47,140 nucleotides of DNA from MESE01 sp036675035 (GCA_036675035.1 JAKFFO010000045.1:1-47140); one strand, 5' to 3'; shown: positions 9,201 to 19,078, counted from the first letter of the stretch. The notes: a model not told the origin generated them from the letters alone. Translations and numbers: made by a program.

Positions 9201-9502
9201 TCCTGCAGGCGTCGAATGACAACATCCTGTATTTCCTGAAAGCGACCGCACCGATCAATCGTGATGAGCGGCTCGGCGACAACGTGGTGCTGGTCGCTAT
9301 CAACCTCGATCCGTTCGCCGCGCACGACTCCGGCATCGAGCTGCCGCTATGGGAGTTCGGCCTGCCCGACGACGCTGCCCTCGACGTCGACGACATGGTG
9401 CGCGGCGGCCACTTCGTGTGGCGCGGAAAACACCAGCAGATCCGGCTCGATCCGTTCGAGCTACCGTTCGCGATCTGGCACATTCGACCTCAGGGGACAT
9501 GA
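6212..9502 (+). CDS. glgE: Maltose-1-phosphate maltosyltransferase with extra N-terminal GH13-like domain
   Basis: Transfers maltosyl from maltose-1-phosphate to the non-reducing end of alpha-1,4-glucan. At 1096 residues it is far longer than the roughly 670 of actinobacterial GlgE. The C-terminal two thirds (from about residue 440) carry the GlgE N/S domain (IAIEAITPAVDGGRFPVKR), the long helical insert and the catalytic core: nucleophile Asp in FRVDNPHTKP (about 815), Glu in FLSEAFTRPK (about 846) and Asp in NTPDINPP (about 904). The first 430 residues resemble another GH13 barrel (RIYYLYPQLADS, GVAGFRCVGIARLP, IPMGFEFGLSG), but FRxD reads FRCV and the acid/base Glu is absent, so it looks non-catalytic. 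The start is fixed: TAA at 6191 is the in-frame stop just upstream. The stop overlaps the next start (ATGA). Confidence 0.93.
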   Translation: MVPSPPFLPRIYYLYPQLADSAALDAHLDRCASMGFDHVLIPGVFANSADADFASALAGACAARKLTLLIDVDINRMGTDPSLPDAHPDWFDGNEQADDDLPDPRRPLSCERKNAVRFSHPDVVEAIQCHWQQTMRTWIEAGVAGFRCVGIARLPPAAWRTLIEAARQRNAASRFLAWTPGCTPQQLAALADCGFDATFSSGAWWDYRGRWLVEEQSRLLNIAPPIAFPDAPNEAVIARTPGYEDIRTRRQVYQRALRLAAGTGNGILIPMGFEFGLSGLADTGSAADFNAAQANAVFDLSADIAQANALIADAGTHFYAAELRILTGSKSPVAVLLRTAARDQAPSGEALLIAANADPAQPCTVDERLLLERADGFVPHARRWPDSSVSAGQPVALEPGELQLFAARRMEPIAQPGARNKPSAATAARGPRIAIEAITPAVDGGRFPVKRTVGDSVDIEADVLIDGHDKLAVVLLWRAADERDWHEVRMYHMINDRWTARLPLTRVGRVLFAIEAWRDAFATYRDELEKKSDAGLNVAVELEEGRLLVEAAAEHAQANDLADTAATLKALAKALKVPQSRDRSKAAARDAERTAALLSEATAAAMRAADARPFAVRSEPALRIDAERTAARFSSWYELFPRSQSGDPARHGTFADVEKRLPAIAAMGFDTLYFTPIHPIGKTHRKGRNNSLTPAPDDPGSPYAIGSGDGGHDAIHPELGTLRDFRHLRDEAARHGLELALDFAIQCSPDHPWLKQHPDWFAWRPDGTIRYAENPPKKYQDIVNVDFYADGAVPGLWNALRDVVLFWVKEGVKVFRVDNPHTKPLPFWEWMIADIRSRHPDVIFLSEAFTRPKMMYRLAKVGFSQSYTYFTWRHSKTEFTEYLTELTTTSVRDFFRPHFFVNTPDINPPFLQKSGRPGFLIRAALATTLSGLWGMYSGFELCDATPVPGKEEYLDSEKYEIRAWDWQRPGNIIEEITLLNRIRKHNPALQTHLGVRFLQASNDNILYFLKATAPINRDERLGDNVVLVAINLDPFAAHDSGIELPLWEFGLPDDAALDVDDMVRGGHFVWRGKHQQIRLDPFELPFAIWHIRPQGT

Positions 9503-12500
9503 CCATGGAACGCGAAAAATTCACCGGACAGCCATCTGCATCGGCAACCACGCAGCCGCTGCGATTCGCCGACGATCCGCTCTGGTACAAGGATGCGGTG
9601 ATCTACCAGCTGCATGTCAAATCGTTTTTCGACTCCAACAACGACGGCGTCGGCGACTTTGCCGGCCTGATCGCCAAGCTCGACTATATCGCCGACCTGG
9701 GGGTCAATACGGTCTGGCTGCTGCCGTTCTATCCATCGCCGCGGCGGGACGACGGTTACGACATCGCCGACTACCGCGGCGTGCATCCGGACTATGGCGC
9801 GATGGCCGATGCCAAGCGCTTCATTTCGGAAGCGCACAGGCGCGGGCTGCGCGTGATTACCGAGCTGGTGATCAACCATACTTCGGACCAGCATCCGTGG
9901 TTCCAGCGCGCGCGCGCCGCCAAGCCCGGTTCCGCGGCGCGCAATTTCTATGTCTGGTCCGATACCAATCAGGCATACGAAGGCACGCGCATCATCTTCC
10001 TCGATACCGAAAAATCGAACTGGACCTGGGACCCGGTCGCCAATGCGTATTTCTGGCACCGTTTCTATTCGCATCAGCCGGATCTTAATTTCGACAATCC
10101 GCAAGTGCTGAAAGCGGTGCTCGCGGTAATGGCGTTCTGGCTCGACATCGGCGTCGACGGGTTGCGCCTCGATGCGGTGCCCTACCTGATCGAGCGCGAA
10201 GGCACCTCGAATGAAAACCTGCCGGAAACGCATGTGATCCTGAAGCAGATCCGCGCCGCGCTCGATCGCAACTATCCCGGCCGGATGCTGCTGGCCGAAG
10301 CCAACATGTGGCCGGAAGACGTGCAGCAGTATTTCGGCGACAGCGACGAATGCCACATGGCGTTCCATTTTCCGCTGATGCCGCGCATGTACATGGCGCT
10401 GGCGCAGGAGGACCGTTTCCCGGTGTCCGACATCCTGCGGCAGACACCGGATATTCCGCCGGATTGCCAGTGGGCGATTTTCTTGCGCAACCACGACGAG
10501 CTGACGCTGGAAATGGTCACCGACAAGGAGCGCGATTATCTGTGGAATCACTATGCTTCTGACCGGCGCGCCCGCCTCAACCTCGGCATACGCCGCCGCC
10601 TCGCGCCGCTGCTGGAGCGCGACCGGCGCCGCGCCGAACTGCTGAACAGTCTGCTGCTGTCGATGCCGGGCACGCCGGTGATTTACTACGGCGATGAAAT
10701 CGGCATGGGCGACAATATCCATCTCGGCGACCGCGACGGCGTACGCACGCCGATGCAGTGGACGCCGGACCGCAACGGCGGCTTTTCCCGAGCCGACCCT
10801 GCGAAACTGGTGCTGCCGCCGATCATGGATCCGCTGTACGGCTTTCAGGCGGTCAATGTCGAAGCGCAGAGTGCCGACCCGTATTCTCAACTGAACTGGA
10901 TGCGCCGCATGCTGGCCGTGCGCAAGCAGCATCATGCGTTCGGGCGCGGTTCGCTGAAAGCGCTGTATCCGGACAATCGAAAAATACTGGCGTATCTGCG
11001 CGAGTACGACGAAACCGGGCAAGGCGAGAATGTCGAAGCGATCCTGTGCGTGGCGAATGTATCCCAGACCGCGCAGGCAGTCGAACTCGACCTGTCCACA
11101 TTCATTGGGCGCGTACCGCTCGAAATGGTGGGCGGCTCGGCATTTCCCCCGATTGGGCAATTGCCCTATCTGCTGACGCTGCCGCCGTACGGCTTTTACT
11201 GGTTCCTGCTCGCACCGGAGGCGCGGATGCCGAGCTGGCATACGCCGGCGCCGGAACCGCTGCCCGAGCTCGCGACACTGGTGCTGCGGCATGGCGTTGA
11301 AGACGTGCTCGAACCGCAAATGCGCAAGGTGCTTGAAACCGAGACACTGCCCGCCTATCTGCCGAAACGCCGCTGGTACGCGGCCAAGCAGGAACGTCTG
11401 CAGGCGGCGCGCATCGCACTGGCCACACGGCTGCCGGCTTCGCATGCGCGGCCCGGCGTGATGCCGACCATGCTGGCCGAAATCGAGACCGTCACCGCGA
11501 TCGGTGTCGAACGCTACCTGCTGCCGCTCGGTTTCATCCGCGAGGAAGACATCGTCACCGCGCTGCCGCAGCAATTGGCGCTGGCGCGGGTGCGGCGCGG
11601 CCGCAACGTCGGATTCCTGACCGATGCATTTGCGCTCGACTCATTTGCCTTCGTGATGCTGGAACTGCTGCGCGCACGCACCAGGCTGCCGTCCGACGAC
11701 GGGGAAATCCATTTCATTCCGACCGATGCACTCGACGCACTGGATACGGGCGAGGAGCCGGCGATCCGGAGACTTGCGGCCGAACAATCGAACAGCTCGC
11801 TGGTGATCGGCGATCTGGCCGTGCTCAAGGTGATCCGGCATATCGTATCCGGGGTCCATCCGGAAGCCGAGATGGGCCGTTACCTGACCGCGCTCGGCTA
11901 CGCGAATGCGCCGCCGATGCTCGGTGAGGTGACACGCATCGACAGGAGCGGCACGCCATGCACGATGATCATGCTGCAGCAGTTCATCCACAACCAGGGC
12001 GATGCATGGCAATGGACGCTGGATACGCTGGCGCGCTGGATCCAGCAATACACCAACGTATCCGACACCGCGGCGGTCACGGTGCAGGCAACCGAATTGT
12101 CCGATCCGCAAATGGAACTGGTCGAGCTGGCAACCACGCTCGGGCGCCGCCTCGGCGAAATGCATGCGGCCCTTGCAACGCCGACCGACAATCCGGATTT
12201 TTCACCCGAGAAGGCAACCGCGGAAGACGTCGATTCGTGGGCGGCCGGTGCGTGCGGGCAGCTTAATGCGGCATTCGGCATCCTGGAACACAAGACCGAC
12301 TGGAACAGCGAATCCGATGCGCAGCAAGCCGCCGCGCTGCTTGCGCGCCGCGGCGATCTGCTGGAAAAAGCCGGCCGGCTGGCGGCGGCCGGGCTCGGAT
12401 CGCTACGGATCCGGATCCACGGCGATTTCCATCTGGGGCAGGTATTGGTATCGCAGCGCGATGTGTATATCGTCGACTTCGAAGGCGAGCCGGCGCGTTC

Positions 12501-12897
12501 GCTTGAGCAACGGCGCGCCAAGAGCAGCCCGCTGCGCGATGTCGCCGGGCTGTTGCGCTCATTCGACTATGCCGCAGCGTTCGCCGGCAGCTCGGGCCCG
12601 GGCGATCTCGGCGAAGCGGCCGAACTGCGCAAGCAGCAGATGCTGCAGCAGTTCGCGCCGACCTCGGGCGCCATTTTCTGGGAGGCTTATCAGGAAGCGA
12701 TGCCGGCCGATCAACTGCTTGCATCCGACGATGCGAGCAGCGCGCTGCTGCAGCTGTTCGTGCTTGAAAAGGCTGCATACGAAGTCTGCTACGAAGCGGC
12801 CAATCGCCCGGCCTGGCTTCCGGTGCCGCTAAACGGCATGGCGGCGATTGCCGATCAATTACTGGGACCATCACAAGGAGAACCGGCGAATGAGTGA
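9499..12897 (+). CDS. treS: Trehalose synthase-maltokinase fusion
   Basis: A 1132-residue two-enzyme protein. Residues about 25-570 are TreS, a GH13 mutase interconverting trehalose and maltose: WYKDAVIYQLHVKSF, nucleophile Asp in DGLRLDAVPY (about 221), Glu in LLAEANMWPE (about 265) and Asp in LRNHDELTLE (about 331). Residues about 640-1130 are a maltokinase (Mak/Pep2, aminoglycoside-phosphotransferase fold): LPKRRWYAAK at its start, IRIHGDFHLGQVLV as catalytic loop and YIVDFEGEP as metal-binding Asp. The fusion converts trehalose directly to maltose-1-phosphate for GlgE. ATG 9499 overlaps the glgE stop by 4 bp; the frame also runs upstream inside glgE without a better start. ATG 9505 is an alternative. 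Confidence 0.95.
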   Translation: MTMEREKFTGQPSASATTQPLRFADDPLWYKDAVIYQLHVKSFFDSNNDGVGDFAGLIAKLDYIADLGVNTVWLLPFYPSPRRDDGYDIADYRGVHPDYGAMADAKRFISEAHRRGLRVITELVINHTSDQHPWFQRARAAKPGSAARNFYVWSDTNQAYEGTRIIFLDTEKSNWTWDPVANAYFWHRFYSHQPDLNFDNPQVLKAVLAVMAFWLDIGVDGLRLDAVPYLIEREGTSNENLPETHVILKQIRAALDRNYPGRMLLAEANMWPEDVQQYFGDSDECHMAFHFPLMPRMYMALAQEDRFPVSDILRQTPDIPPDCQWAIFLRNHDELTLEMVTDKERDYLWNHYASDRRARLNLGIRRRLAPLLERDRRRAELLNSLLLSMPGTPVIYYGDEIGMGDNIHLGDRDGVRTPMQWTPDRNGGFSRADPAKLVLPPIMDPLYGFQAVNVEAQSADPYSQLNWMRRMLAVRKQHHAFGRGSLKALYPDNRKILAYLREYDETGQGENVEAILCVANVSQTAQAVELDLSTFIGRVPLEMVGGSAFPPIGQLPYLLTLPPYGFYWFLLAPEARMPSWHTPAPEPLPELATLVLRHGVEDVLEPQMRKVLETETLPAYLPKRRWYAAKQERLQAARIALATRLPASHARPGVMPTMLAEIETVTAIGVERYLLPLGFIREEDIVTALPQQLALARVRRGRNVGFLTDAFALDSFAFVMLELLRARTRLPSDDGEIHFIPTDALDALDTGEEPAIRRLAAEQSNSSLVIGDLAVLKVIRHIVSGVHPEAEMGRYLTALGYANAPPMLGEVTRIDRSGTPCTMIMLQQFIHNQGDAWQWTLDTLARWIQQYTNVSDTAAVTVQATELSDPQMELVELATTLGRRLGEMHAALATPTDNPDFSPEKATAEDVDSWAAGACGQLNAAFGILEHKTDWNSESDAQQAAALLARRGDLLEKAGRLAAAGLGSLRIRIHGDFHLGQVLVSQRDVYIVDFEGEPARSLEQRRAKSSPLRDVAGLLRSFDYAAAFAGSSGPGDLGEAAELRKQQMLQQFAPTSGAIFWEAYQEAMPADQLLASDDASSALLQLFVLEKAAYEVCYEAANRPAWLPVPLNGMAAIADQLLGPSQGEPANE

Positions 12898-15151
12898 TTG
12901 GACCGATGACCCGGCCGCTGTCGATCCGAAAATGCTCGACGCGGTAATCGCAGGAAGATTGAGCGATCCTTTTGCGTTCCTGGGGCCGCACGCGGACGGC
13001 GACAGGAAAGTCGTGCGCAGCTTTCAGCCCGGTGCGCGCGGCGTGGACGTGGTGGCGCGCGACGACCCGGACGGCAAGCCGATCGACTCGCTTTGCAATG
13101 TGCGCCATTCCGGCCTGTTCGTCAGCGTCGCACCATCGCTGGCGCCGGATCAGCAATACCTGTTGAGAATCACCTGGCCTGCCGCCAACGGCGGCGAGCT
13201 GGTACAGATTACCGAAGACCCGTATTCGTTCGGACCGTTGCTGGGTGAGCTGGACCTGCACCTGCTGGCCGAAGGCAATCACCGTGAATTGGGCCGCTGC
13301 CTCGGCGCCAATCCGATCACGGTGGACGGCGTCGCCGGTACCCGGTTCGCGGTATGGGCGCCGAATGCGCGGCGCGTGTCGGTGGTGGGCGACTTCAATC
13401 ATTGGGACGGGCGGCGCCATCCGATGCGGCTGCGCTACGAAGCGGGCACGTGGGAACTGTTCATCCCACGGATCGGGGCCGGCACCCGCTACCAGTACGA
13501 GATCGTCGGTGCGGATGGCGCCTTGCTGCCGCTCAAGGCCGATCCGGTTGCGCGCGCCACCGAAATGCCGCCGTCGACCGCGTCAGTGGTCGCACCGGAG
13601 ACGCCATTCCGCTGGACCGACGACGACTGGATGTCGACCCGCACCGAACGGCACAAACCGTCGTCACCGCTGTCGGTATACGAAGTGCATGCCGGCTCGT
13701 GGCTGCGCGTGCTGGAGGAAGAAGGCCGCAACCTGAACTGGCATGAACTGGCCGACCGGCTGATCCCGTATGCGGTGAAGATGGGTTTCACGCACCTGGA
13801 ATTTTTGCCGGTCATGGAACATCCGTTCGGCGGTTCGTGGGGCTACCAGCCGCTCGGGCTGTTTGCGCCGAGTGCGCGCTTCGGCACGCCGACCGCGTTT
13901 GCATCATTTGTCGACCGCTGCCATGCGGCCGGCCTGGGCGTGATCCTGGACTGGGTGCCGGCGCACTTCCCGTCGGACCCGCATGGACTGGTGCATTTCG
14001 ATGGCACCGCACTGTATGAACACCAGGACCCGCGCGAAGGGTTTCACCAGGACTGGAACACGCTGATCTACAACCTGGGGCGCAACGAGGTATGCGGTTT
14101 CCTGATCGCCAGCGCGCTGGAATGGATCGAGCATTATCACGTCGACGGCCTGCGGGTGGATGCGGTCGCGTCGATGCTGTACCGCGATTACAGCCGCAAG
14201 GAAGGCGAGTGGATTCCGAACGTGCACGGCGGCCGCGAAAACCTGGAAGCGGTCGCCTTCGTGCGCAACCTGAACCAGGTGATTGCCGAACGCTGTCCCG
14301 GCGTGATGATGATCGCCGAAGAATCCACCGCGTGGCCCGGCGTATCGGCACCGGTCGCGCAGGGCGGCCTCGGCTTTCATTACAAGTGGAACATGGGATG
14401 GATGCACGACACGCTGCGCTACATGGCGTATGACCCGCTGTACCGCCGGCACCATCATCACGACATGACGTTCGGGATGATCTATGCGTATTCGGAAAAG
14501 TTCATGCTGCCGATCTCGCACGACGAAGTGGTGCACGGAAAAGGCTCGCTGCTCGGCAAGATGCCGGGCTCCGATTTCGAGCAGAAGCTGGCCAACCTGC
14601 GCGCCTATCTCGGCTTCATGTGGACTCATCCGGGCAAGAAGCTGCTGTTCATGGGTTGCGAGTTCGGCCAGACCACCGAGTGGAATCACGATGCGTCGCC
14701 GGACTGGAGCCTGCTCGACGATCCGCGGCATCGCGGCGTGCAGCGGCTGGTGCGCGACCTGAACCGCGTCTACGGCGGAGAACCGGCGCTGCACCGCAAG
14801 GACAGTGAACCGGACGGCTTTTGCTGGGTGATCGGCGATGACAGCGCCAACAGCGTATTCGCGTTCCTGCGCAAGGAAAGCGATGACGCCGCGCCGGTGC
14901 TGGTCGCAATCAACATGACCCCTGTACGGCGCGACCACTATCGGATCGGCGTTCCGGCAACCGGCTCGGGCCGGAGTTCGGCCTGGATCGAAATCCTGAA
15001 TACCGACGCAGCGGTCTACGGCGGCAGCGATGCCGGCAACCACGGCAACATCACCGCGCAGGCACATGCCAGCCACGGACAGCCGCAATCGCTGGTGCTG
15101 ACGCTTCCTCCGCTCTCGACCATCGTACTCAAGCCGACACCAAACGCATGA
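12890..15151 (+). CDS. glgB: 1,4-alpha-glucan branching enzyme
   Basis: Forms alpha-1,6 branches by cutting and re-attaching alpha-1,4 chains. The 753 residues hold an N-terminal beta-domain (DPFAFLGPHADGD), a CBM48 module (TRFAVWAPNARRVSVVGDFN), then the GH13_9 barrel with nucleophile Asp in GLRVDAVASMLYRDY (about 422), Glu in MMIAEESTAWPG (about 476) and Asp in PISHDEVVHGKGS (about 543), and a C-terminal all-beta domain. ATG 12890 is preferred to an upstream in-frame ATG at 12848 because AAGGAG lies just before it and it overlaps the treS stop by 8 bp, which suggests translational coupling. Confidence 0.96.
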   Translation: MSDWTDDPAAVDPKMLDAVIAGRLSDPFAFLGPHADGDRKVVRSFQPGARGVDVVARDDPDGKPIDSLCNVRHSGLFVSVAPSLAPDQQYLLRITWPAANGGELVQITEDPYSFGPLLGELDLHLLAEGNHRELGRCLGANPITVDGVAGTRFAVWAPNARRVSVVGDFNHWDGRRHPMRLRYEAGTWELFIPRIGAGTRYQYEIVGADGALLPLKADPVARATEMPPSTASVVAPETPFRWTDDDWMSTRTERHKPSSPLSVYEVHAGSWLRVLEEEGRNLNWHELADRLIPYAVKMGFTHLEFLPVMEHPFGGSWGYQPLGLFAPSARFGTPTAFASFVDRCHAAGLGVILDWVPAHFPSDPHGLVHFDGTALYEHQDPREGFHQDWNTLIYNLGRNEVCGFLIASALEWIEHYHVDGLRVDAVASMLYRDYSRKEGEWIPNVHGGRENLEAVAFVRNLNQVIAERCPGVMMIAEESTAWPGVSAPVAQGGLGFHYKWNMGWMHDTLRYMAYDPLYRRHHHHDMTFGMIYAYSEKFMLPISHDEVVHGKGSLLGKMPGSDFEQKLANLRAYLGFMWTHPGKKLLFMGCEFGQTTEWNHDASPDWSLLDDPRHRGVQRLVRDLNRVYGGEPALHRKDSEPDGFCWVIGDDSANSVFAFLRKESDDAAPVLVAINMTPVRRDHYRIGVPATGSGRSSAWIEILNTDAAVYGGSDAGNHGNITAQAHASHGQPQSLVLTLPPLSTIVLKPTPNA

Positions 15152-17295
15152 AAATCCCGCTTCCTCCGACCCAGCCGATACAACCGGGGGCGCCTTATCC
15201 GCTGGGCGCCACCTACGATGGATCGGGTACCAACTTCGCGGTGTTCTCCGCGCATGCGGAAAAGATCGAACTGTGCCTGTTCGACCAGACCGGCCGCCAC
15301 GAAACCGCCCGCTACTCGCTGCCCGAATGCACCAACGAGGTGTGGCACGGCTATGTGCCTGGAATCCACGCCGGCGCACGATACGGCTATCGCGCCTACG
15401 GCCCGTACCAGCCGGAGCACGGACACCGTTTCAATGCGCACAAGCTGTTGCTCGATCCGTATGCGAAACGCCTGCATGGCCAGGTGCGCTGGACCGACGC
15501 GCTGTACGGCTACCGGATGCATGCGCAGAAGGCGGACCTGTCGTTCGACCGCCGCGACAGTGCCCAAGCCATGCCCAAGGCCGTGGTCACCGACCTGGCC
15601 TTCAACTGGCACGGTGACAAACTGCCGAAGGTCCCCTGGGACAAAACCGTTATTTATGAAACCCACGTGCGCGGCCTGACCAACTGCGCCGAGCGCATCC
15701 ACCCGAAGGAACGCGGCACCTTCGCTGCGCTGGCTGATCCTTTCATCATCGATCATCTGGTCAAGCTCGGCATCACGACGCTGGAGCTGTTGCCGATACA
15801 TGCATTCGCGCAGGACCGGCGGCTGGTCGAAAACGGCCTCGCCAATTACTGGGGTTACAACACGCTGTCTTTCTTTGCGCCGGAACCGCGCTATTTTTCC
15901 GGCGGATCGCTGAATGAAATGCGCAATGCGATCCGGCAGCTGCATTCGGCCGGTATCGAAGTGATTCTCGACGTGGTCTACAACCACACCTGCGAAGAGG
16001 GTGAACTGGGGCCGACCATGTCATTCCGCGGCCTGGACAATGCCAGTTACTACCGGCTTCAGAACGGCAACCATCGGCATTCGGTCAACGATACCGGCTG
16101 CGGCAATACGCTCAACATGTCGCACCCGCGCGTAATCCAGATGGTGATGGACTCGTTGCGCTACTGGGTGCAGGAGTTTCATGTCGACGGCTTCCGCTTC
16201 GATCTGGGCGTGACGCTCGGCCGCGAGCATTACGGTTTCGATCCGGGGTGCGGCTTCTTCGACGCACTGCTGCAGGACCCGGTATTGTCGCAGGTCAAGC
16301 TGATCTCGGAACCGTGGGATCTCGGCCCCGGCGGCTATCAGCTCGGTCGCCACCCGCCCGGTTTTGCCGAATGGAACGACCGCTTCCGCGATGAAGTGCG
16401 CCAGTTCTGGAAAGGCGATGCCGGGATGCGGCCGGCGATTGCGGGCCGGCTGCTCGGGTCCGCCGAGCAATTCAATCACCGTCGCCGGCGGCCGTGGGCA
16501 TCGGTCAATTTCATCACCGCACATGACGGATTCACATTGCAGGACCTGGTCAGCTACAACGAAAAGCATAATGAAGCCAACCGCGAAGGCAACCGCGACG
16601 GCACCAACGACAACCGCAGCTTCAACTGGGGCGCCGAAGGGCCGACCGAAGACCCGGTGATCCGCGCAACGCGCGAAAAAATCAAGCGCTCGATGCTGAT
16701 GACGCTGATGTTTTCCAACGGCACGCCGATGTTGCTGGGCGGGGACGAGTTCGGCCGCACCCAGCAAGGCAACAACAATGCGTATTGCCAGGACAGCGAA
16801 ATTTCATGGTTCGACTGGAGCCTGGCCGAGACGGCTGCGGGCAAGGCGCTGCTCGATTTCACGCGGCGCTGCATCGCGGTGCGGCGCGTCTGGCCGACAT
16901 TGCGCAGCGAACGCTTTTTTACCGCGCATTTCAAAACGATCAACGGTGTACCCGACACCAGCTGGTTCGATGAAACCGGCGCAGAAATGACGCCCGATCG
17001 ATGGCAGTTCGCCGAAGGCCGCCTGCTGGCGCTGCGCCGGATCACGAAGTCGGAGCAGAACGGCGAGGAAATCGACACGTTTGCCGGCTCGCTGCTGCTG
17101 CTTAATGCATTCTCGGAAGATCGCGAGTTCGTGTTGCCGGCCCCTGAGATGGCATGGCGGGTCGTGGTCGATGCGGCCGAGGCGCTTGATGACAGCGGTG
17201 CGGAACATGCCGCGCCGCGCGAGCCCATGCACAACAAGATCACCGTCGCTGCGCACAGCGCGGTGTTACTGGTAGCGGACGATGTCCTGCTCTGA
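15148..17295 (+). CDS. glgX: Glycogen debranching enzyme, isoamylase type
   Basis: Hydrolyses alpha-1,6 branches of glycogen or limit dextrin. The 715 residues show a CBM48 start (GTNFAVFSAHAEKIELCLFD) and a GH13_11 barrel with nucleophile Asp in GFRFDLGVTLGRE (about 351), Glu in LISEPWDLGPGGY (about 387), Asp in FITAHDGFTLQD (about 459) and the family motif NEANREGNRDGTN. The ATG overlaps the glgB stop by 4 bp. In this operon it would supply linear chains for TreY or trim branches made by GlgB. Confidence 0.95.
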   Translation: MKIPLPPTQPIQPGAPYPLGATYDGSGTNFAVFSAHAEKIELCLFDQTGRHETARYSLPECTNEVWHGYVPGIHAGARYGYRAYGPYQPEHGHRFNAHKLLLDPYAKRLHGQVRWTDALYGYRMHAQKADLSFDRRDSAQAMPKAVVTDLAFNWHGDKLPKVPWDKTVIYETHVRGLTNCAERIHPKERGTFAALADPFIIDHLVKLGITTLELLPIHAFAQDRRLVENGLANYWGYNTLSFFAPEPRYFSGGSLNEMRNAIRQLHSAGIEVILDVVYNHTCEEGELGPTMSFRGLDNASYYRLQNGNHRHSVNDTGCGNTLNMSHPRVIQMVMDSLRYWVQEFHVDGFRFDLGVTLGREHYGFDPGCGFFDALLQDPVLSQVKLISEPWDLGPGGYQLGRHPPGFAEWNDRFRDEVRQFWKGDAGMRPAIAGRLLGSAEQFNHRRRRPWASVNFITAHDGFTLQDLVSYNEKHNEANREGNRDGTNDNRSFNWGAEGPTEDPVIRATREKIKRSMLMTLMFSNGTPMLLGGDEFGRTQQGNNNAYCQDSEISWFDWSLAETAAGKALLDFTRRCIAVRRVWPTLRSERFFTAHFKTINGVPDTSWFDETGAEMTPDRWQFAEGRLLALRRITKSEQNGEEIDTFAGSLLLLNAFSEDREFVLPAPEMAWRVVVDAAEALDDSGAEHAAPREPMHNKITVAAHSAVLLVADDVLL

Positions 17296-19078
17296 CCTCA
17301 ACTTCTCCTTCGGCGCAAAGCTGGTCGGGCCCGGTCGCACCCGATTCCGCTTCTGGGCGCCCAGCCGCAAACAGGTGAGCGTGGAGATCGACGGCATGCC
17401 GCCGCTCGCGATGACGCCGCTTGCGAATGGCTGGTTCGATGCTGAAGCCGATTGCGGTGCCGGAGCGCGCTACCGCTACCGGCTCAGCGACGAACTTGCG
17501 GTGCCCGATCCGGCTTCGCGCGCCCAGGCCGGCGATATCCATGACGCGAGCATCGTGTGCGATCCCGACAGCTACCGCTGGAAAAATAACGGGTGGTGCG
17601 GGCGCCCGTGGCACGAGACGGTGCTGTACGAGCTGCACCCGGGCACTTGCGGCGGCTTTGCCGGGATCATGCAGCGCTTGCCGGCACTGGCCGAGCTTGG
17701 CATTACCGCCGTCGAGCTGATGCCGATTGCCGATTTTCCGGGACGCCGCAACTGGGGCTACGATGGCGTGCTGCCGTATGCGCCGGATACCGCGTACGGC
17801 ACGCCGGCGCAGCTGAAGGAAATGATCGATACCGCGCACGGACTCGGATTGATGGTGTTTCTCGACGTGGTGTACAACCATTTCGGCCCGGACGGCAATT
17901 ACCTGGGCGCATATGCCGCGCCATTCTTTCGCGACGATATCCATACGCCGTGGGGCCAGGCGATCGATTTCCGGCAACAGCCGGTGCGCGATTTCTTTAC
18001 CGAGAACGCATTGTACTGGCTGACCGAATTCCGGTGCGACGGCTTGCGTTTCGATGCGGTGCATGCAATCAGCGAGAAGGACTGGCTGGTCGAAATGGCC
18101 AGGCACATCCGGGCATGCACGCCGCGAGGCCGCCACTGGCACCTGGTACTCGAAAACGACGACAACTGTTCCAGCCTGCTGGCGAGATCGCCGATCCGCC
18201 TGTTCGATGCGCAATGGAACGATGACGGCCATCATGCAATGCATGTGTTGCTGACCGGCGAAGCCGAAGGCTACTACGCCGGTTATGTCGACCGGCCGGC
18301 AGCCAGGCTGGCCCGCTGCCTGTCCGAAGGTTTCATTTATCAGGGCGACGCACCGCTACATCCGGGCGGCAAGTTGCGCGGCGAAACCAGTTCGCATCTG
18401 CCGCCCACCGCATTCGTGCTGTTCTTGCAGAACCACGACCAGATCGGCAATCGCGCGTTCGGCGAACGCCTGACCGCGCTGGCCGATCCGCACGCGCTGT
18501 GTGCCGCCAGCGCGCTGCTGTTGCTGGCGCCGCAGATCCCGCTGCTGTTCATGGGAGAGGAATTCGGTGCGACGCAGCCGTTCCTGTATTTCACAGATCA
18601 CCAGGCCGCGGAGCTTGCCGATGCGGTGCGCGAGGGACGGCGTGCGGAGTTTGCCCGCTTTTCGGCATTCGCCGATCCCGCCACGCGTGAGCGCATTCCC
18701 GATCCAAATGCCGAACAGACGTTCACCGACTCGATCCCGGTACCGGCCGACGGCAATGCCGATTACTGGCGCGAGCGGATCAGGACGTTGCTTGGCATAC
18801 GGCATCAGCACATCATTCCGCGCCTGGCCGGCACGCGGTCGATCGGCGCGAAGCCGATCGGCCCCGCCGCCGTGGTCGCGCGCTGGCGCATGGGAGACGG
18901 CAAGGCGCTGACGATGGCATTTAATCTTTCCGACGCGGCATTCGCGCTGGCGCCGGATCTACTTCCTGAAGCACAGGGCCATACGATGCTGTTTGAAACC
19001 GAAGGCGCCGCGCACGCATTATCCCGCAATGAGATGCCGGCACATGCCTTCATCGCATTCCTGGAGCCGAAAAAATGA
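17282..19078 (+). CDS. treZ: Maltooligosyltrehalose trehalohydrolase
   Basis: Releases free trehalose from maltooligosyltrehalose made by TreY. The 598 residues start with a CBM48-like domain (RTRFRFWAPSRKQVSVEI), followed by a GH13_10 barrel: YELHPGTCGGFAG, nucleophile Asp in GLRFDAVHAIS (about 257), Glu in HLVLENDDN (about 290) and Asp in LQNHDQIGNRAFG (about 385). The glutamate followed by NDDN fits TreZ rather than GlgB. The start overlaps glgX by 14 bp. TreY lies two genes downstream. Confidence 0.94.
   Translation: MSCSDLNFSFGAKLVGPGRTRFRFWAPSRKQVSVEIDGMPPLAMTPLANGWFDAEADCGAGARYRYRLSDELAVPDPASRAQAGDIHDASIVCDPDSYRWKNNGWCGRPWHETVLYELHPGTCGGFAGIMQRLPALAELGITAVELMPIADFPGRRNWGYDGVLPYAPDTAYGTPAQLKEMIDTAHGLGLMVFLDVVYNHFGPDGNYLGAYAAPFFRDDIHTPWGQAIDFRQQPVRDFFTENALYWLTEFRCDGLRFDAVHAISEKDWLVEMARHIRACTPRGRHWHLVLENDDNCSSLLARSPIRLFDAQWNDDGHHAMHVLLTGEAEGYYAGYVDRPAARLARCLSEGFIYQGDAPLHPGGKLRGETSSHLPPTAFVLFLQNHDQIGNRAFGERLTALADPHALCAASALLLLAPQIPLLFMGEEFGATQPFLYFTDHQAAELADAVREGRRAEFARFSAFADPATRERIPDPNAEQTFTDSIPVPADGNADYWRERIRTLLGIRHQHIIPRLAGTRSIGAKPIGPAAVVARWRMGDGKALTMAFNLSDAAFALAPDLLPEAQGHTMLFETEGAAHALSRNEMPAHAFIAFLEPKK

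Noticed and set aside
9490..11574. Long minus-strand frame of 694 residues within treS
   Set aside because: It is Arg/His/Gln-rich with no recognisable domain and lies opposite a complete trehalose synthase; such long antisense frames are expected at high GC.
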